Source: Vesta saturnalis
Taxonomy: Eukaryota > Arthropoda > Insecta > Coleoptera > Lampyridae
DNA: 64,000 nt
Direction: 5' to 3'
Assembly: GCA_036346205.1 (NCBI GenBank)
Contig: JARFJB010001355.1
Span: 942,501-1,006,500, forward strand
In this document: piece after piece, positions 43,944 to 57,022 of the stretch
Layout: each line of letters begins with the position of its first letter
How positions within the stretch are numbered: the first letter of the stretch is position 1
Made by a program: the position numbers and the translations under genes
The notes under the pieces: generated by a model
Seen by the model: the letters and a program-made list of their open reading frames with translations, nothing else
What the model was told of the DNA's origin: nothing
The model's database searches: none

Positions 43944-44899
43944 TTGTGTCCTAGACTCGCTATCCCGACCCTACTTCCAACGGAGTACCTGCGTATCCGG
44001 CAAGCAGATGGTGGTTTCCGTAATCCCAGTACCCAATCCTCAAATCCCTCTAAAATGGATATCCTAGCAGGACAGTTAATGCCAGGGGCGTTTGTCGGAA
44101 ACGTTCCCTACTTAAAAATCTTATACACACACAATATACACATTCTCTCCATCACAGAAACAAAGCTCACAAACAGATGCACACTCAACTTTAACACATA
44201 TCGTACCTATCTAAACAACAGCCACGATGGAACCGTTCTCATAATTAAATATTGCTTCCCGTCCACTCCCTCTCTACTACCTGCGCAACTACGGCATCGC
44301 GAATGCGTTGCATAGACGGTGCACTTTTCCACCACAATCGTTCTATTTTCCCACTACAACCCGCCCGACCACAATACACTATCCGATGACCTCTTAGTTT
44401 ACGCCTCCAGCCTCCCTAATGCAGCCATCTTAGGTGATTTCAATGCCCGCCACACCCAATTTGGCGACTCCAGAGGCAATGACAACGGTGTCAGGCGATC
44501 AGCAGCTCTGTTACAGTTGCCGCTTTTGCGAGTCGCTAACACACAGCCGATATATTTCGAACATCTAGGTGCCTCCTCGTCTACGAACACATAGCACTTT
44601 ATTTTGATTGTGAGTTCTTTTTAGGCACCACTACCACTTCAGATCATCCACCACTACTTGTCAAAACTTTATTTTGTCCAGCCCCCCATCCCAGTACCTC
44701 CTCAATACAGTCATTAAATATTTTTCAAAAGCATACTGGAATGTGTTCTCTGAATACAGCTCGAACAACCTTCCAAAATTCATTCTTTTAACGATCCAAG
44801 ATCTCGAGAGCCATTAACGACCTAACTTCCGTAATTACGGAAGCGGTCGATATCTCTGAAAAACATCGACATTTCCCGCAAACAATCCCCACGGAACAT
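43944..44899 (+). pseudogene. Jockey-like LINE, endonuclease part (5' half)
   Basis: Apurinic-type endonuclease domain of a non-LTR retrotransposon, in two main frames. 43944-44315 has YTHNIHILSITETKLTNR, the ETK metal-binding motif, and YRTYLNN. 44319-44594 has NAAILGDFNARHTQFGDSRG, the GDFNA motif, and PLLRVANTQPIYF. The SDH motif would be SDHPPL near 44640 in a shifted frame. It then reads ITEAVDISEKHRHFPQTIPT up to the LTR-like insertion at 44900. Composition is clearly C-rich compared with the flanks. Several frameshifts. The matching reverse transcriptase continues at 46113. Confidence 0.75.
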
Positions 44900-46112
44900 T
44901 GTAACAACCTTTTTTTTGTGGTTGTATTAAAAAGTACATTAATTTAAGAATCGTTCATCTATTTGGCATAATATTAGAAAAGTTTTTAATTATTAATATG
45001 TAGAATTGAGAATGGCAATTTAATTGGCATTTCCTAGAACAAATCTTTTGGGTGTAATATTACATAAATAGTTTTAGTTCCCTTTCTTGAAAAATTGGAT
45101 GTATATTATTGTATTCGCGCAAGCGTGAAGACTTTTAGGGGAATACACTTGAGTTATTCTGAAAGCTTTTTTGTAATTCACTTAATGCTGAATGTTAACA
45201 GCAATAAACATGATTTTTACTTAATTTTTTATATTTTGGTGCCATCAGAATTTTGGTGGTAAGTTATTTTTTTTCTCATTATATTTAAAACTAAAGCCTT
45301 TGCTTTTTTTTTAGGCACTTTTTTTTAAGAACTTACTTTTTAAGTACTTACTTTTTAAGTACGCACCTTTTTAATCACTTAATTTGTATACTTAATAATC
45401 TTTAATGGCACGTATAAGTCAATATTTTACTGTACTATTATTTTAAATGGCAAGTTTTACTTGAGTTACCTTTACAACGCAAGTTCTACATACTTTTACA
45501 AATAAATTTGGCGAATTAAACTTCAAGGAAGTTCCATATTTTAAGGATAACTAAGCAAGACATTGACCTCACCATATGAACCATTCTGCTTCATAGTATC
45601 TGTCACAGTGTATGTACAGAACCGTTAAAAGGTAATTTAGTTTAGTTTAGTTTATGACTTCTGAATTTTTTTTCGTTTTCAAACATATATTAAATAAACT
45701 TATGTATAACTTGTTATTTTATTTTCATTGGTGTTAATTTGTTTATAGTATTCAAGAACTAGGTTTTGTTGTTCCTAGATAGATATATAAAAAAAAAGAC
45801 AACATGGCGCTCGAGAATTTATCATTTCTTTCATAATTTTTAGATAACATTTGTTTTGAATTAAGGATAAGTGAAAATAATTAAGCTGATGAAAAGCATG
45901 CAGTATTTCAGGTGCGTTAATTGAACCCTCCCATCTTAATCAACCGGTGAGCCGACGGCAGTAGCGAAAATCATTTGGTAATTATTTTATTAATTAAAAT
46001 TATTTGATCAATTTATTACATCATCGCTTTTGTTTTAACATTATAAGTTGGCCCAGTTTTAGTGTTTATACTGTTTTAATGTTACAGTTTGGCAGCCGCT
46101 TATAAGGTTACA
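44900..46112. mobile_element. LTR-like insertion, probable solo LTR, 1,213 bp
   Basis: It begins TGTAACAACCTT and ends AAGGTTACA, with perfect ACAT duplications at 44896-44899 and 46113-46116, and it splits the LINE. TG...CA ends and a 4 bp target duplication fit an LTR retrotransposon. The interior has no ORF. It contains AATAAACTTATG near 45695 as a possible polyadenylation signal and a TTTAGTTTAGTTTAG run near 45638. Confidence 0.75.
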
Positions 46113-47546
46113 ACATCGTGAACTGGATCAAACGGAAAAGACGAATCTATCGTCAATTCTTGCGATCTAGGGAACCAGCTCTCAAATCCCAATACAATCT
46201 CAAACACTACGAAGACTCCTGGAACAAAGCCATCGCCCAGTTAGACTACAAAAACTCTTCTGGCAACAGTTTGTTTAACTGACCAGGGGGAAAGTAACCC
46301 CCAAATCCCACTTAACCGACCCAAAGAGCAATCTAATCTTCACCGATAAAAGAAAGGCCGAATTATTCGGTCTTCACCTACAAACCATTTTTCCAACCCT
46401 TCTCAATTCGACACCCAGTTCAAGGCACCCCTAGAGAGCCGCATTGAAGAATACCGTACCCATGACCTTCGAGAAATCTAACTGGATATCAAGAAACCAC
46501 TCCCTCCTCATGTAGACCCATTTCTATACTGAGTTGCCTAGGAAAATGCTTTAAGCAGATTCTCCAAGCGACTCAGCTAACAGTCAATTCCGTCCCAACC
46601 GAACATGTCACGATCCCTCGTTGAAGCTGCTTACAGAGATCACAACAGCATTCCGTCACAAGCAATGCAACCTGCTTGTGTTTCTGGACATTAAGCAAGC
46701 ATTTGACAGGGTCTGGCACTCCGGTCACCCACACACCATAAAGTTCTGACTTAGCCCGGATCCTCTACACTATCCTCGCTTCCGACATTCCCGCAGTTAA
46801 CAACCCGGAGTAGTTTGCGGATGATACTGCCTTCTGGGCGGTGAATCGGAACGGACTCCCGCCTCATATCCAAAACCCTCTGGAACTGTTCCAACTGGGT
46901 GAACCGGTGGAGTAATCGTTAATCCCACCAAAACCCAAGCAATCCTCTTCCCGCATCCTAACTACCTCGAAGATAAACTTCCAAATATAGCCAACGGAAA
47001 TGTTTTCCTCGCACTAAACCACAAAAGACTCCCATTCCAACACGAGATCACCTACTTAGGAATCCTCTTCACTAAAACCCGGTGTACAAAGAACACTTAA
47101 CAGGATAAGAAACCGAGCAAACCTATTGGGCACCCTCCGGGGTAGACTCAGGGGTTGCCACCCCAAAACACTACAACACACCTGCAAAAAATACATACGC
47201 CCTGTTATAGATTTCCTAGCCCTCATATAAACCAACATAAACCCTAATCACCTCTTCTTTATAGCTTTTTGTGGACGCCGAATACCCAGACGCATACACA
47301 GGTTACCTTTCAGCTATCCTTGCGACCTCACAATGCAACACGGAAACATACCTCCCATCACACACAGAATACAGACATTACAGAAAAACTTTGCACACAA
47401 AAGAATTTTCGGTGACACAATCCTAAGCAGAAAGATCCCTACAACTGCCGATTTCCTCAATTCCCACGTGAAAAAGTCAAAGTAAAATTGAAATACCCCC
47501 CCGTGATCCTAACACAACTCCTTCACGACCTTCCCGAGGGGATAGG
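46113..47546 (+). pseudogene. Jockey-like LINE, reverse transcriptase part (3' half)
   Basis: It continues from the endonuclease half after the insertion. The linker reads IVNWIKRKRRIYRQFLRSRE at 46118. The reverse transcriptase follows with LLVFLDIKQAFDRVWHSG (catalytic Asp of motif A, near 46675) and FADDTAFWAVN (motif C, near 46815). Only about 120 bp separate motifs A and C, so most of the palm between them is deleted. Downstream are ITYLGILF (near 47050) and a C-terminal stretch rich in Pro, Thr and His. Stops and shifts are frequent. Both halves keep the C-rich plus strand typical of Jockey elements. Confidence 0.75.
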
Positions 47547-47549
47547 ATA

Positions 47550-49610
47550 ATCCCTATATAACACTCCATATGTCCCCCGTATCCCCCCGTCTATTCGATA
47601 CGGACCTCGCAAGATACCGGCAAACGAATTGGATAACCACCCAGCACGCAACACCCAGCTAAACAACATTTGAACATAATTATTCAAATAAAACCTACAT
47701 TTTTCTTTTTTTTTACACCAAAAATAACCGCAACTCATCATTGTCAACTATACTTCTGAACTCCTGATTCCTGAACAGTTTACAAGTAAGATCTATATAA
47801 GTAAAAAATAAGAAATCGTGAGCATATTAACAAGAAAAAACACAAAGTTAATTACTTCGTTACTCCTCAGTTGACTTCTCTACTTGCATCTCAACCTTTA
47901 CTTCTTAATTCCCTTTTGCCTTTCGACCTAGTCGGAAGCAGAAGACATTATCTCTACCTGCCGACTTATATAAGGGTGACGTAAATTTTGCCTATCACAT
48001 TTATCAGACCAGTTTCCGTTAGAAATTTTGCAAAACACTATCACACTTGGCCACTATTCACTTACTCGGATGTATGCCCAGAGTAAACAATGACCTCCTA
48101 GTTCTTTGATTTTAGGTTGTCGCCTGAAAGATATTGAGAATTCTTCTGGGAATGTCCACAAAGTGAAATTCCTGTACAGATATTTTTCTACCTCGCTTGT
48201 CTGAAAAATAGAATGTGTTTAGTCTAACATCCTTGTAATTAACCAAAGGGTGTATTCCGTTTGATTAACTATCCTATCCCGCTGCCATGTATGTAACATA
48301 TACACAAACGAGCTGGGAGACAGGCAATCGCATAATAATCTCCGGAGAGTTCCGTTTCCATAAGGAAAATCCTGTTAAAATAGATATTGCCGTGACCATA
48401 AATAAATCCCGAATTTCAGTCAAACACGAAAATTATATTTTCGTGCACAGATAAATAGTTAAATCCGAAGTTGCAACCTTCATGAATGAATTGTTTGCGT
48501 TTCGTATGCAGAATACTTAACTGAATAGTAAAACCTGCTTCTCCGAGGGGTAAATAAAGTCTAATAATTTAAATTTATTTCGTTAAGCCCCGAAAATAAG
48601 TATTTTATTACCCACAGGCGGCCAAAATTTTACCCATCACCACTGAGAACGTTTAATATCTCCCGATCCGCCACCAGACATCATCCTATTTTTAAGCCAC
48701 CTGTACGGTCTAATTCTCAAAGGTATTCCCGGTCATTTATATTTTCCGTGATGCGACAAAAATAAATCGTAATATAAATCTTCACTATCTGGTTTAAGAA
48801 AAATAAAAAGCATCTCACTTCATTTTAAAAGTGGTGGATGAAATCACCAACATTTACCGCTTTTGTTTAAATTGTTTATAGTTTATAGCCTTGATATTTG
48901 ATATTGTATTCGTTTTGCGTAATTTTAATAATTACAGCAAGTCCAGTAAGTTAAATCAAAACTCCGTAAAAATAGTGTTTTATTCTTAAATAAAATCGAA
49001 AAAAAAATGTTGACCTACTAATACAATTTGTTTCATAAAAAATACAGCATCAATGTGCTTATAAACTACGATTATTTTTGTTATTAGTCCTTTATTGTGT
49101 ACTTTCCGGAATAAATTTCTTGGTAACTTCAGATGTCGGGTTATTACGTTGTAATATCATATATGGAAAAGATTGGGTCGTATTAGAATTTGGAATTATT
49201 TAGTTGCCATTATGTTGTATAAAATATAAATGTTAGCGTTTAAAAAATGTTGTGTTAAAAATTTGTAATTTTGTAATTTGTAAATAGTCGTCTGTGGGAG
49301 AAATCAGGAAACAACATTCATTAGATTCTATTACAAATACAGGTTTCAGTAATTTATAATAGAATAAAACAGGGATCTCATTCTACTGAAATATTTTACC
49401 ACAATAAAGGGAGACTTGAAATCTTTATCTGTATAGGTCAATTGTCGGTCACCTTTGGGTGATAAGTTTTTTTTTGTTACTACCATATTGAGATAAAGCT
49501 CTAAAATTTGTTAAGGGAGTGAATTATGGTAAATAACTGCTTTTTTAAGAGTTGCCTTGGTTAAGGGATCGTGCTATAATCACTCGGCAGGCAGTAATAT
49601 TAGTTATTCG
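47550..49610. other. no gene recognised
   Basis: Ordinary AT-rich sequence, less so between 48000 and 48750. Small ORFs lack motifs. Confidence 0.45.
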
Positions 49611-49619
49611 ACGACGGAT

Positions 49620-49770
49620 TTTACTTTGTGGGGTATTTTTACTTTATGGTCTAATTTTTGTATCTGGTGAATTTTTTTCCATTTGATGCCATTTTTGTGT
49701 ATGGTATAATTTCACTTTATGGTGTATTTTTACATTATGGTGTATTTTACTGTTGGGTGGAACTTTTAGA
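49620..49770 (+). repeat. degenerate short tandem repeat, TTTTACTTTATGGTGTATT type
   Basis: Six or seven imperfect units of about 19-24 bp built on (TTT)ACTTTATGGTGTA(TT). The 60-codon ORF 49658-49840 lies in it and is not thought to be a gene. Confidence 0.65.
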
Positions 49771-49774
49771 TTTG

Positions 49775-51280
49775 GTGTGGTTTTTGTTGTTACATGTTAC
49801 GATCAATTTTCTGTTAGAAATTTTAGTTGAGTACATTTAGAGTGGGCGACCTTCAGCCGTAGAATACAGGTTAGGGAACGTAAGGTTGGGAATACATTAT
49901 TACATTGTAAATTAAAATTAAGTAACATCGCCTGTATGCTACAAGTAAGATACGATGTTCAATTATGAATCATTACCTATTTAGGTTAATACTTACATTA
50001 TTGTTCTGTCAGTGTGTCCGTGAATACAAAAGATTTAGTAGTTGTGGTTCAGATATTAATGAACCTATTGTAATTATTTAGGTAGCATAATTTTGCGCAA
50101 CGAAAAATTTCACTCTTAGTAAAATAAAATAAAGCATAATTGATAATAATAAAAAATGCATGCAGCTATCATTTAATGCAAAAGTCAAATTCATTCTAGT
50201 TAAAACAAATTTCATGCAGAATTAAAGAAAATGTAAAGCGGTTAAAACCATGCAACCATGTTATTGTTGTTGTTATACGTAGCATAATGAATCTATCAAT
50301 GTTGTTTGCACAGAACATATGGGCATTGTTGCCAAATTGTACATTTTAGCAGTACTTCATTAAGATCTGGCAAGTTTTGCATAATTGATGTTGAATAAAG
50401 TAATTGCGAGAACTGTAGGCACCATATAGCACTATTATAGCGTTGAATTTTGTACATACAAGGTGGCGAATAAAACCAGTGTGTATAAAGTACGGAAATA
50501 TATTTGAATGTACATGTATAGAAGTTATCGTTTTATGTGTTTGTAAATATTTATGAATTACTGGGTAAGTTAGATTTTAACAGGATTTGTTAAAATTACC
50601 AAAGATAATTATTATTTGTTTGCTTTTAAACTTGTGGAAAGGATTATAGGCCACAAATAAATAATTTCTGTGTACCTGTTTATGAATAAAATTTATTATT
50701 TTGGTATTTGTTAAATACTTGTTTAACTATTCGTATTATTTGAGTTATACGACAAGTAAAATCAGGTGCCAGTCGACTACATGTAAGGAACGGCTATTGA
50801 AAGAGTCTCAGCTTACATCTTCAGCACTTCCTGACTCAAGTGTATGCGAATTTAGTAGTGAGTCAGTGGCGCCCTGAATTAAGTTACCATCTTACGAGTT
50901 TTTATTGAAAATAACCGCGCCGTCTCATTGTCTACAAATCAAAGAGCATAGTGGCAAACACATTATCGCACCTCTAATAGGTCTGACTGAACTTGGCATT
51001 TCTAGACATCAGTTCAGACAATTGGTAACTGTCCCTAAATTTAGACAAAAGTGTAATAGGGTACTTAGTCGTTTGTGTTAATACTAAATAAAGAAATATT
51101 GATTTTTTAAGATTTTTGTTTTTCTGTCGAGTTTCTTAACCCCTACGTTGATTAAATAATTTAATTAGCTAAGTACATAAACAACGTTAAGGAATTAATT
51201 ATTAAACACCAAATTACATTTTGAGTGTTAATAATTTTCGAGTATTACTGGTATGTCCTTATTACTAATTATCATACCTA
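49775..51280. other. no gene recognised
   Basis: AT-rich sequence. A GTGGCGCCCTGAATTAAGTTACC tract near 50868-50890 resembles a retroelement primer-binding site, but no LTR could be delimited. Confidence 0.4.
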
Positions 51281-51283
51281 CAG

Positions 51284-51352
51284 AGCTTAAAAGGACCAGT
51301 CAACCCGTCGTTGAACGGAAGCCGCCCAACCCGCCAATTCCCTCCGTTGCAG
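51284..51352 (+). other. candidate internal coding exon, 69 nt
   Basis: It is bounded by CTAATTATCATACCTACAG (acceptor with a branch-like CTAAT) and CAG|GTAGAG (donor). The exon is GC-rich in an AT-rich setting, has a length divisible by three, and is open in two frames (VNPSLNGSRPTRQFPPLQ or KRTSQPVVERKPPNPPIPSV). It may be an exon of a host gene whose introns fill this quiet region. The gene is not recognised. Confidence 0.35.
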
Positions 51353-51359
51353 GTAGAGG

Positions 51360-53765
51360 CCACCTGGGAAGCCTTCCTTTTTTGTGTTTGTGTTTTTTTA
51401 GAATTTATTTTTATTTTTCGTTTATAACAAAATATTTAATTTATTTTAGTTGGTAAGATGGAATAGTAATAAAAATGTAAATTGACGAAAAATACATAAT
51501 GGTTAAAACGAATTAGTGTTTGTCAAAATCAGGTAACTGTCAAAGAATTATCCCAACCTTATCCTCCTCTGATTTAAAGCACTAGTAGTTAAAGGTCTAC
51601 TCTACAATAAAATGAATTTGTTTAACAGGTTGGATCTTTACAGAGTTAAGATTAAAATCATTTAGAATTGTAGGTATAAGTAATAAACACCTTATGAGAA
51701 AAGTATTTATTAGTCAATGATGGAAGTAGCTGTCCAGGAATCTTACTCATCTCCGACTGATAAGAATTTGGAAAAAATTAAAGTTAAGAGTAATATAAAG
51801 ATACAGTGCCAGTAGTTTCGTTAATTCTATACTTTTCAAAAACGAGCTAAACATCACACACAAAACATGGTAGAAACCTAATGGTTTATTTAAGAAAGTT
51901 AACACTACTTGGCATAGTGATTGCGTTTTTCACGTGCGAGAAAAGCCACGAATCTTGGATGTAGGCTTCCATATTTGGATATTTGTAAGCGTATAAGGCA
52001 TACAAGCGCTACAGTCGTTGCTTGTTGTGTTCAATAAAAAAGTGTACGGAGAGGAATTCAATTAAGTAATTTAGCTGTATAAACATTTAATAAATCATAT
52101 TAGATTGCTGTGTTATTTAATAGTTTTTTGCTTGTTCTAAACCAAATGTGAGCCTTGAAAGATTTAAATGCTAGTTCTTGTTTTAATATAGTGATTATGT
52201 TGAGTAATATTTTTCCTAAGCTGCTGCTTTGTTTGTCTTACATATCGTTTATAGCAGTTACGTTAATTATTGCTATTCAGTTCAAGAAGATTCGACTCGC
52301 TTCAGTTAGGAGTAAATATTTGTACTTCAATATAGCGCAAACGCCAGTATTTTATGATTATTAATTTCAATGTCTTAGATTGTTGTTAGATGTGAGTCAT
52401 GTACCATACATGAAAAAACCGGTATATAACGTCTATTATGCAATATGCAATAAACAAAGTTATATTATTTTAAACAAACTGTTATTATTCCTCCGCTCTT
52501 TGTTTCCCTGTTTCTTGTTTACAAAATTACAAACATTAAAGCATTATACAATATTATTTGTGGGAGGGAATTTACAAACATTCAGAAATCGCTATTTAGA
52601 ATCAAAAATTACAAAAGTTTTACTTTAAGCTTTCAACACATAAAGATAAAATCACCCCTCACTAAACCATGTTATTTTCTCTTCTATTAAAAAGACATTG
52701 TTTTTGTAAGCGAGTCTCAAACAAAGGAAAGTAAGCATTTACTTAACTAATTCAATGTTAAACTATGTAAACGTCTTTAACAAGGCAAAGTTAAATTATT
52801 AGAATAAGTTATAATGTACTTAAACGTGTAAAATAACATCAACATTTGCATATTATCACCCTCTCGTGTATTTACTCCTGTCACAGTCGCTTGATTATTT
52901 AAAAGCTCCTCTAAAAATCCACTCTCGCAAAAAACATGATGGTAAAATTTTTAATTTATTACCGACTTTATAAAATAAAAATGTTCTAAATCTTAAATAT
53001 GGACGAATAAAAAAAAGTAGGTTACTAAGTTTTTTTTCATGTTTTTCCATTTTTCTAAACATCTAGAAATATTTTCTTTACCATTAAATAATAAAATTTG
53101 TTGTATAAAATTTTGGGTTTGAAAATGAGTAAAAGAAACTATCAAATCATTCTAGTTCAATGGTTCTCATATATTTCGGAAAAAGAGAAGAGGATTTTTG
53201 TTTCCATTGGGCGACTGTTTTACATATAAACACATGTTAATGCATTTTTATTTTCCCATGAGTATAGCAATACTATGTTAAAATTTACATTTTGACATTC
53301 AGAAGGCGCAGTTTTATATTTTTGGACTTTGATTCAAGTTTGTCACATACACTCTATCTCTTTCAAATTCAATTTTGTAGATAATTATTTTTGTTGAACA
53401 TACTATTAAGTTGGAAGTTTGAGAAAATCTTGATAAAAGTATTTAATTTGAAAAGCACATCATAAGGAGAAGAATAATTATAATTAAAATTACTAACTTT
53501 TAGTATGAAATAACAAGCTCCAAAGAAAGTTTTTAACAAGGAATTAAAAATTATTTAACATTTCACCTTTTTTTATTGTGCAGGTTGTTAAAAATTCTGA
53601 GTTTATAACTATATCTAAATATACCGTGCGTTTTTCTTTAATACGAACATACCATTTTGTACACAATGTAATTATCCCCATGTTCAGTTAAAAAAATGCG
53701 AAAAACTATCGCAATAGTGAGTATTAGATAAAATCCTAGACAAAAAAAATAGATACTGTAATGGT
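51360..53765. other. no gene recognised
   Basis: AT-rich sequence with ORFs of 69 and 82 codons (52155-52364, 52380-52628) without motifs. Possibly intronic. Confidence 0.4.
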
Positions 53766-53769
53766 TCTA

Positions 53770-56696
53770 GGTAAATTGACCGAAATCAATTTACCGAAAT
53801 CAATTGACCGAACAGAATTGACCGAAAATCAGTTGATCGTAACGACAATTGGCTTAGGACTGGCAGTACATTAATTACTGGCGTGTTTAAAAGATTTTCT
53901 TGTTATTTGTAACGATATAAACGGGTGGTAGAACGGGATTATAGATAAAGTTGGCCTTTTTGCCCCGACTAGTCAGCGTATGGGAGTGGGTATGATGTTG
54001 ATAAATTTTGCACATCCAGAATAGTAAATCGTACGTAAGTCAAAGTAGGGAATGAATACGTAATCAGATTTTAGGGCGCCAGAATGTTTGGTAGTTAAAA
54101 TAGGGGACGTCGTCCCAAAATTACGAGTACATAGCGTGTCTAAACATACAAAAAACATACGCCTACCTACCCGCAATCAATCCCAGGGGTACTAGACAGC
54201 AACTCAGCAAACCACCTGAAATAGGGCTTCAAAATAGCACTACACGCCTGAAAAATAAAAGCGTGTTAATCACTCAATAATGCTACGTTACGTTACTACA
54301 CCTCAGTGTAAATAATTAGGCATTATAAAATAATCTTAATAAAACAAAAAAAAATCACCTTTGTTGAATGCACCCTAAATGAATTAATAATCAACTAGAA
54401 GTCAAATAAAACACTGAATATCATTAACGCTATTACTCAATAAAGAAACTGTCACTTCGTTACGTTAAAACTTAAGCTCCTAAATTACCGGTAAACTTGC
54501 AATTTGCAAAAAAAAAACTTTTATGTAACACAAAAGGGGTTTTCACAGAATTAAAACAATTTTATAAAACCTAAACAAAGCTGTAATAAGATAAGAAAAT
54601 AATATACATGTATACATACGATAATGCGTATATACGAAAAGATAACAAATTCTTAATTGGCGACGGGAGGTCTGGCCAGAATTCTGCGTAACGCCGTACT
54701 AAATTGCTTAACCTAAATATTTCGTGGATTATTTAACCACACTACTTCAGGGTCAATTGCCCTTTAATAATAAGATGAAGGGTGTGAAGGCGAAGCGTCA
54801 GAATTATGATTAATTACAATAAATAAACCAAAGCAACAACTTAATTTAAAAGGTTCAAACCTTCGTTAACAAAACAAATAATTCGAGGTACACACACAAG
54901 AAATCTTGTAAATACTCAATAAAACACAATGTTATACTACCTTACTGTCTAAATTGGCACCTCTTCTGTGTTACAACAATCGAAAATCAACCAGGTGACC
55001 GATTACTGCTACTACGGATACGGAATCTCCTTAGTCTGACACAAGATGGTGAGTGATAAGGTTGACTATTTGTTTTTGTACTCAAACGATTCCTTGATTG
55101 AATCTCGGTAAAATGTTACTGCATTAACTAAAAACTTCTTTTAAAATGGTGTTCTTTACACTACCGATCCAAAAGGTTATTAACTTTATTTAAATAAATA
55201 TAATTATAATATTCTGCGAAAGTTTCTTTGTACTTCAACACGCCCTGCACGGCAATTAAGTGGCACTTCAAGAACGTTAATTTAATAAATCCGCAAAAGC
55301 GAGATAAACCAATGAGGTCACAGAAGCACTAATATAACACGACGGTGATCTCTAGGTAGCTTGATTACGTAAAATCGAAATCGGCACTAGGTCTAGTCCT
55401 TTAGTGATTGAACAATTTCACTTAAAATCCCTTCACAGGTTTTCTTCAAAAAGTAGATAACTACCCTCACAACACGAAATTTAGTTCGTTAAACACCAAA
55501 AGGTCCAATATATCAACGTTCTAATCAACCCCTTAAGCCGTAACAACAAACGTCACAGTACTACTACTCGGGAGCGCTGTCAGTTTCAGAATCCCAAATT
55601 ATTACCAAAAATCCATCTTGGATTTTGAATCCCACTCACAAAAATCTCATTTAATTTAGTTCCACCAATTAAGAAACGGAAGGAGAAGATTTGATACCCC
55701 CACACACAAACTTCGTTTTCAACCGTCAGGACTCGATAATTTTCAATATTCCAAATGTCAGCAGAATCAACGTGAAAAGTATCTCTGTATTTTCATTTAA
55801 GTTCAAACAGTTAGTCCCACATTCTATCTTTATGACTCAAAACCAACATACTCAATATTAAGCTGAACCACTGCAATCACTCGACTTCTTGTCGCCAGAA
55901 CGATATCAAATACATTTACATCTACACTCTTTCTTTAAGTTACTTAATTTTACAAAACTTTCTATTAAATTTTAAGGAAATCAAACGAAATAAACATTAT
56001 TTAAACTTATATACAACTAAATACAAATAAAACGCTACTCGACATTCAATAACCGGGGAATAATAATGAAAACAATCTCTCAAAATTTAAATGCAATATT
56101 ACGAAAAACTCAATAAATTTAGAAACCAATTATCGATGATTTCAAACCTAATTCCTATCATAGTTAATTCCTTAAATTACGGAATAGTAATTCACAAACA
56201 AGAAAACTTAAGCTCGAAACACACCATCCTTAAAGGTCGCGACACACGTAAAACAAATTCATCCATACAGCTCAACTCAACAGCAACAATTTGACGGTAA
56301 ATCGCTAGAAAATCATAATCCTATCACATTTTTTAATGTTCTTTTTTTTGTATTTGACGTATAAAACCCTCATAAAACTCATCACCATTTATTTGTCTGG
56401 GGCGTATTTAAAAGATTTTCTTGTTTTTTTAAATTTTAGTTAATTATGCAAGATAGCTTTAATAATTTTTTTTTAATGCTCGATGTTGTTTTTTATTTGA
56501 TGCAAGTATGTAATTAGGCACATTCTTTTGAAAAGAACATACCGAAATATAAAGTTGAAGGGGTTAGAAACCAATGTAAAGTTTTATACAAAAATTAGTT
56601 ATGGCAACTTCGGTCAATCGTCGTTTCGATCAACTGATTTTCGGTCAATTGTGTTCGGTCAATTGATTTCGGTAATTTGATTTCGGTCAATTTACC
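53770..56696. mobile_element. 2.9 kb element with 83 bp TIRs built of GACCGAAATCAATT units
   Basis: The left end 53770-53852 and the right end 56614-56696 are inverted copies at about 90 percent. Each arm is itself a tandem series GGTAAATTGACCGAAATCAA, TTTACCGAAATC, AATTGACCGAACA, AATTGACCGAAAATC. The interior has no transposase; 67-codon ORFs at 53973-54176 and 56091-56294 show no motif. Repeat-built TIRs occur in some MULE-type and other DNA transposons; the family is not assigned. A direct repeat of about 35 bp (TTTAAAAGATTTTCTTGTT) at about 53877 and 56397 suggests a second insertion nested inside. Confidence 0.65.
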
Positions 56697-57022
56697 AGAT
56701 ACCTACTATTCTTGAATAGGCTATTCTGGATATTCGTTTTTAGTTTCTTCTTTTTTTGTAGGTGACGCTGTGCTCGCTACTCGATCGCATCCGAGTGTGT
56801 TCGATCGCCGACTGTTTCCCGTTACATTTAGTTTTGTGGCTAGGTTAGTTTTTTTTAGCTTAGATTATGAAAGAGAGTGGATAGCGCTTGGCCTACGTAC
56901 GCATACGAGCGCAAGTGTGATTGAACCCAACGGTCGTCAAACAACGCGTTGGAGTCATTGTAAATTTTGGTGTTTTTATTGCATAAGTGTTTAAATAAGG
57001 ACGTGAAAGTGACCATCAGACA

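Noticed and set aside
50866..50890. Primer-binding-site-like tract GTGGCGCCCTGAATTAAG
   Set aside because: No matching LTR ends or target duplication could be found around it, so it was not called as a retroelement.
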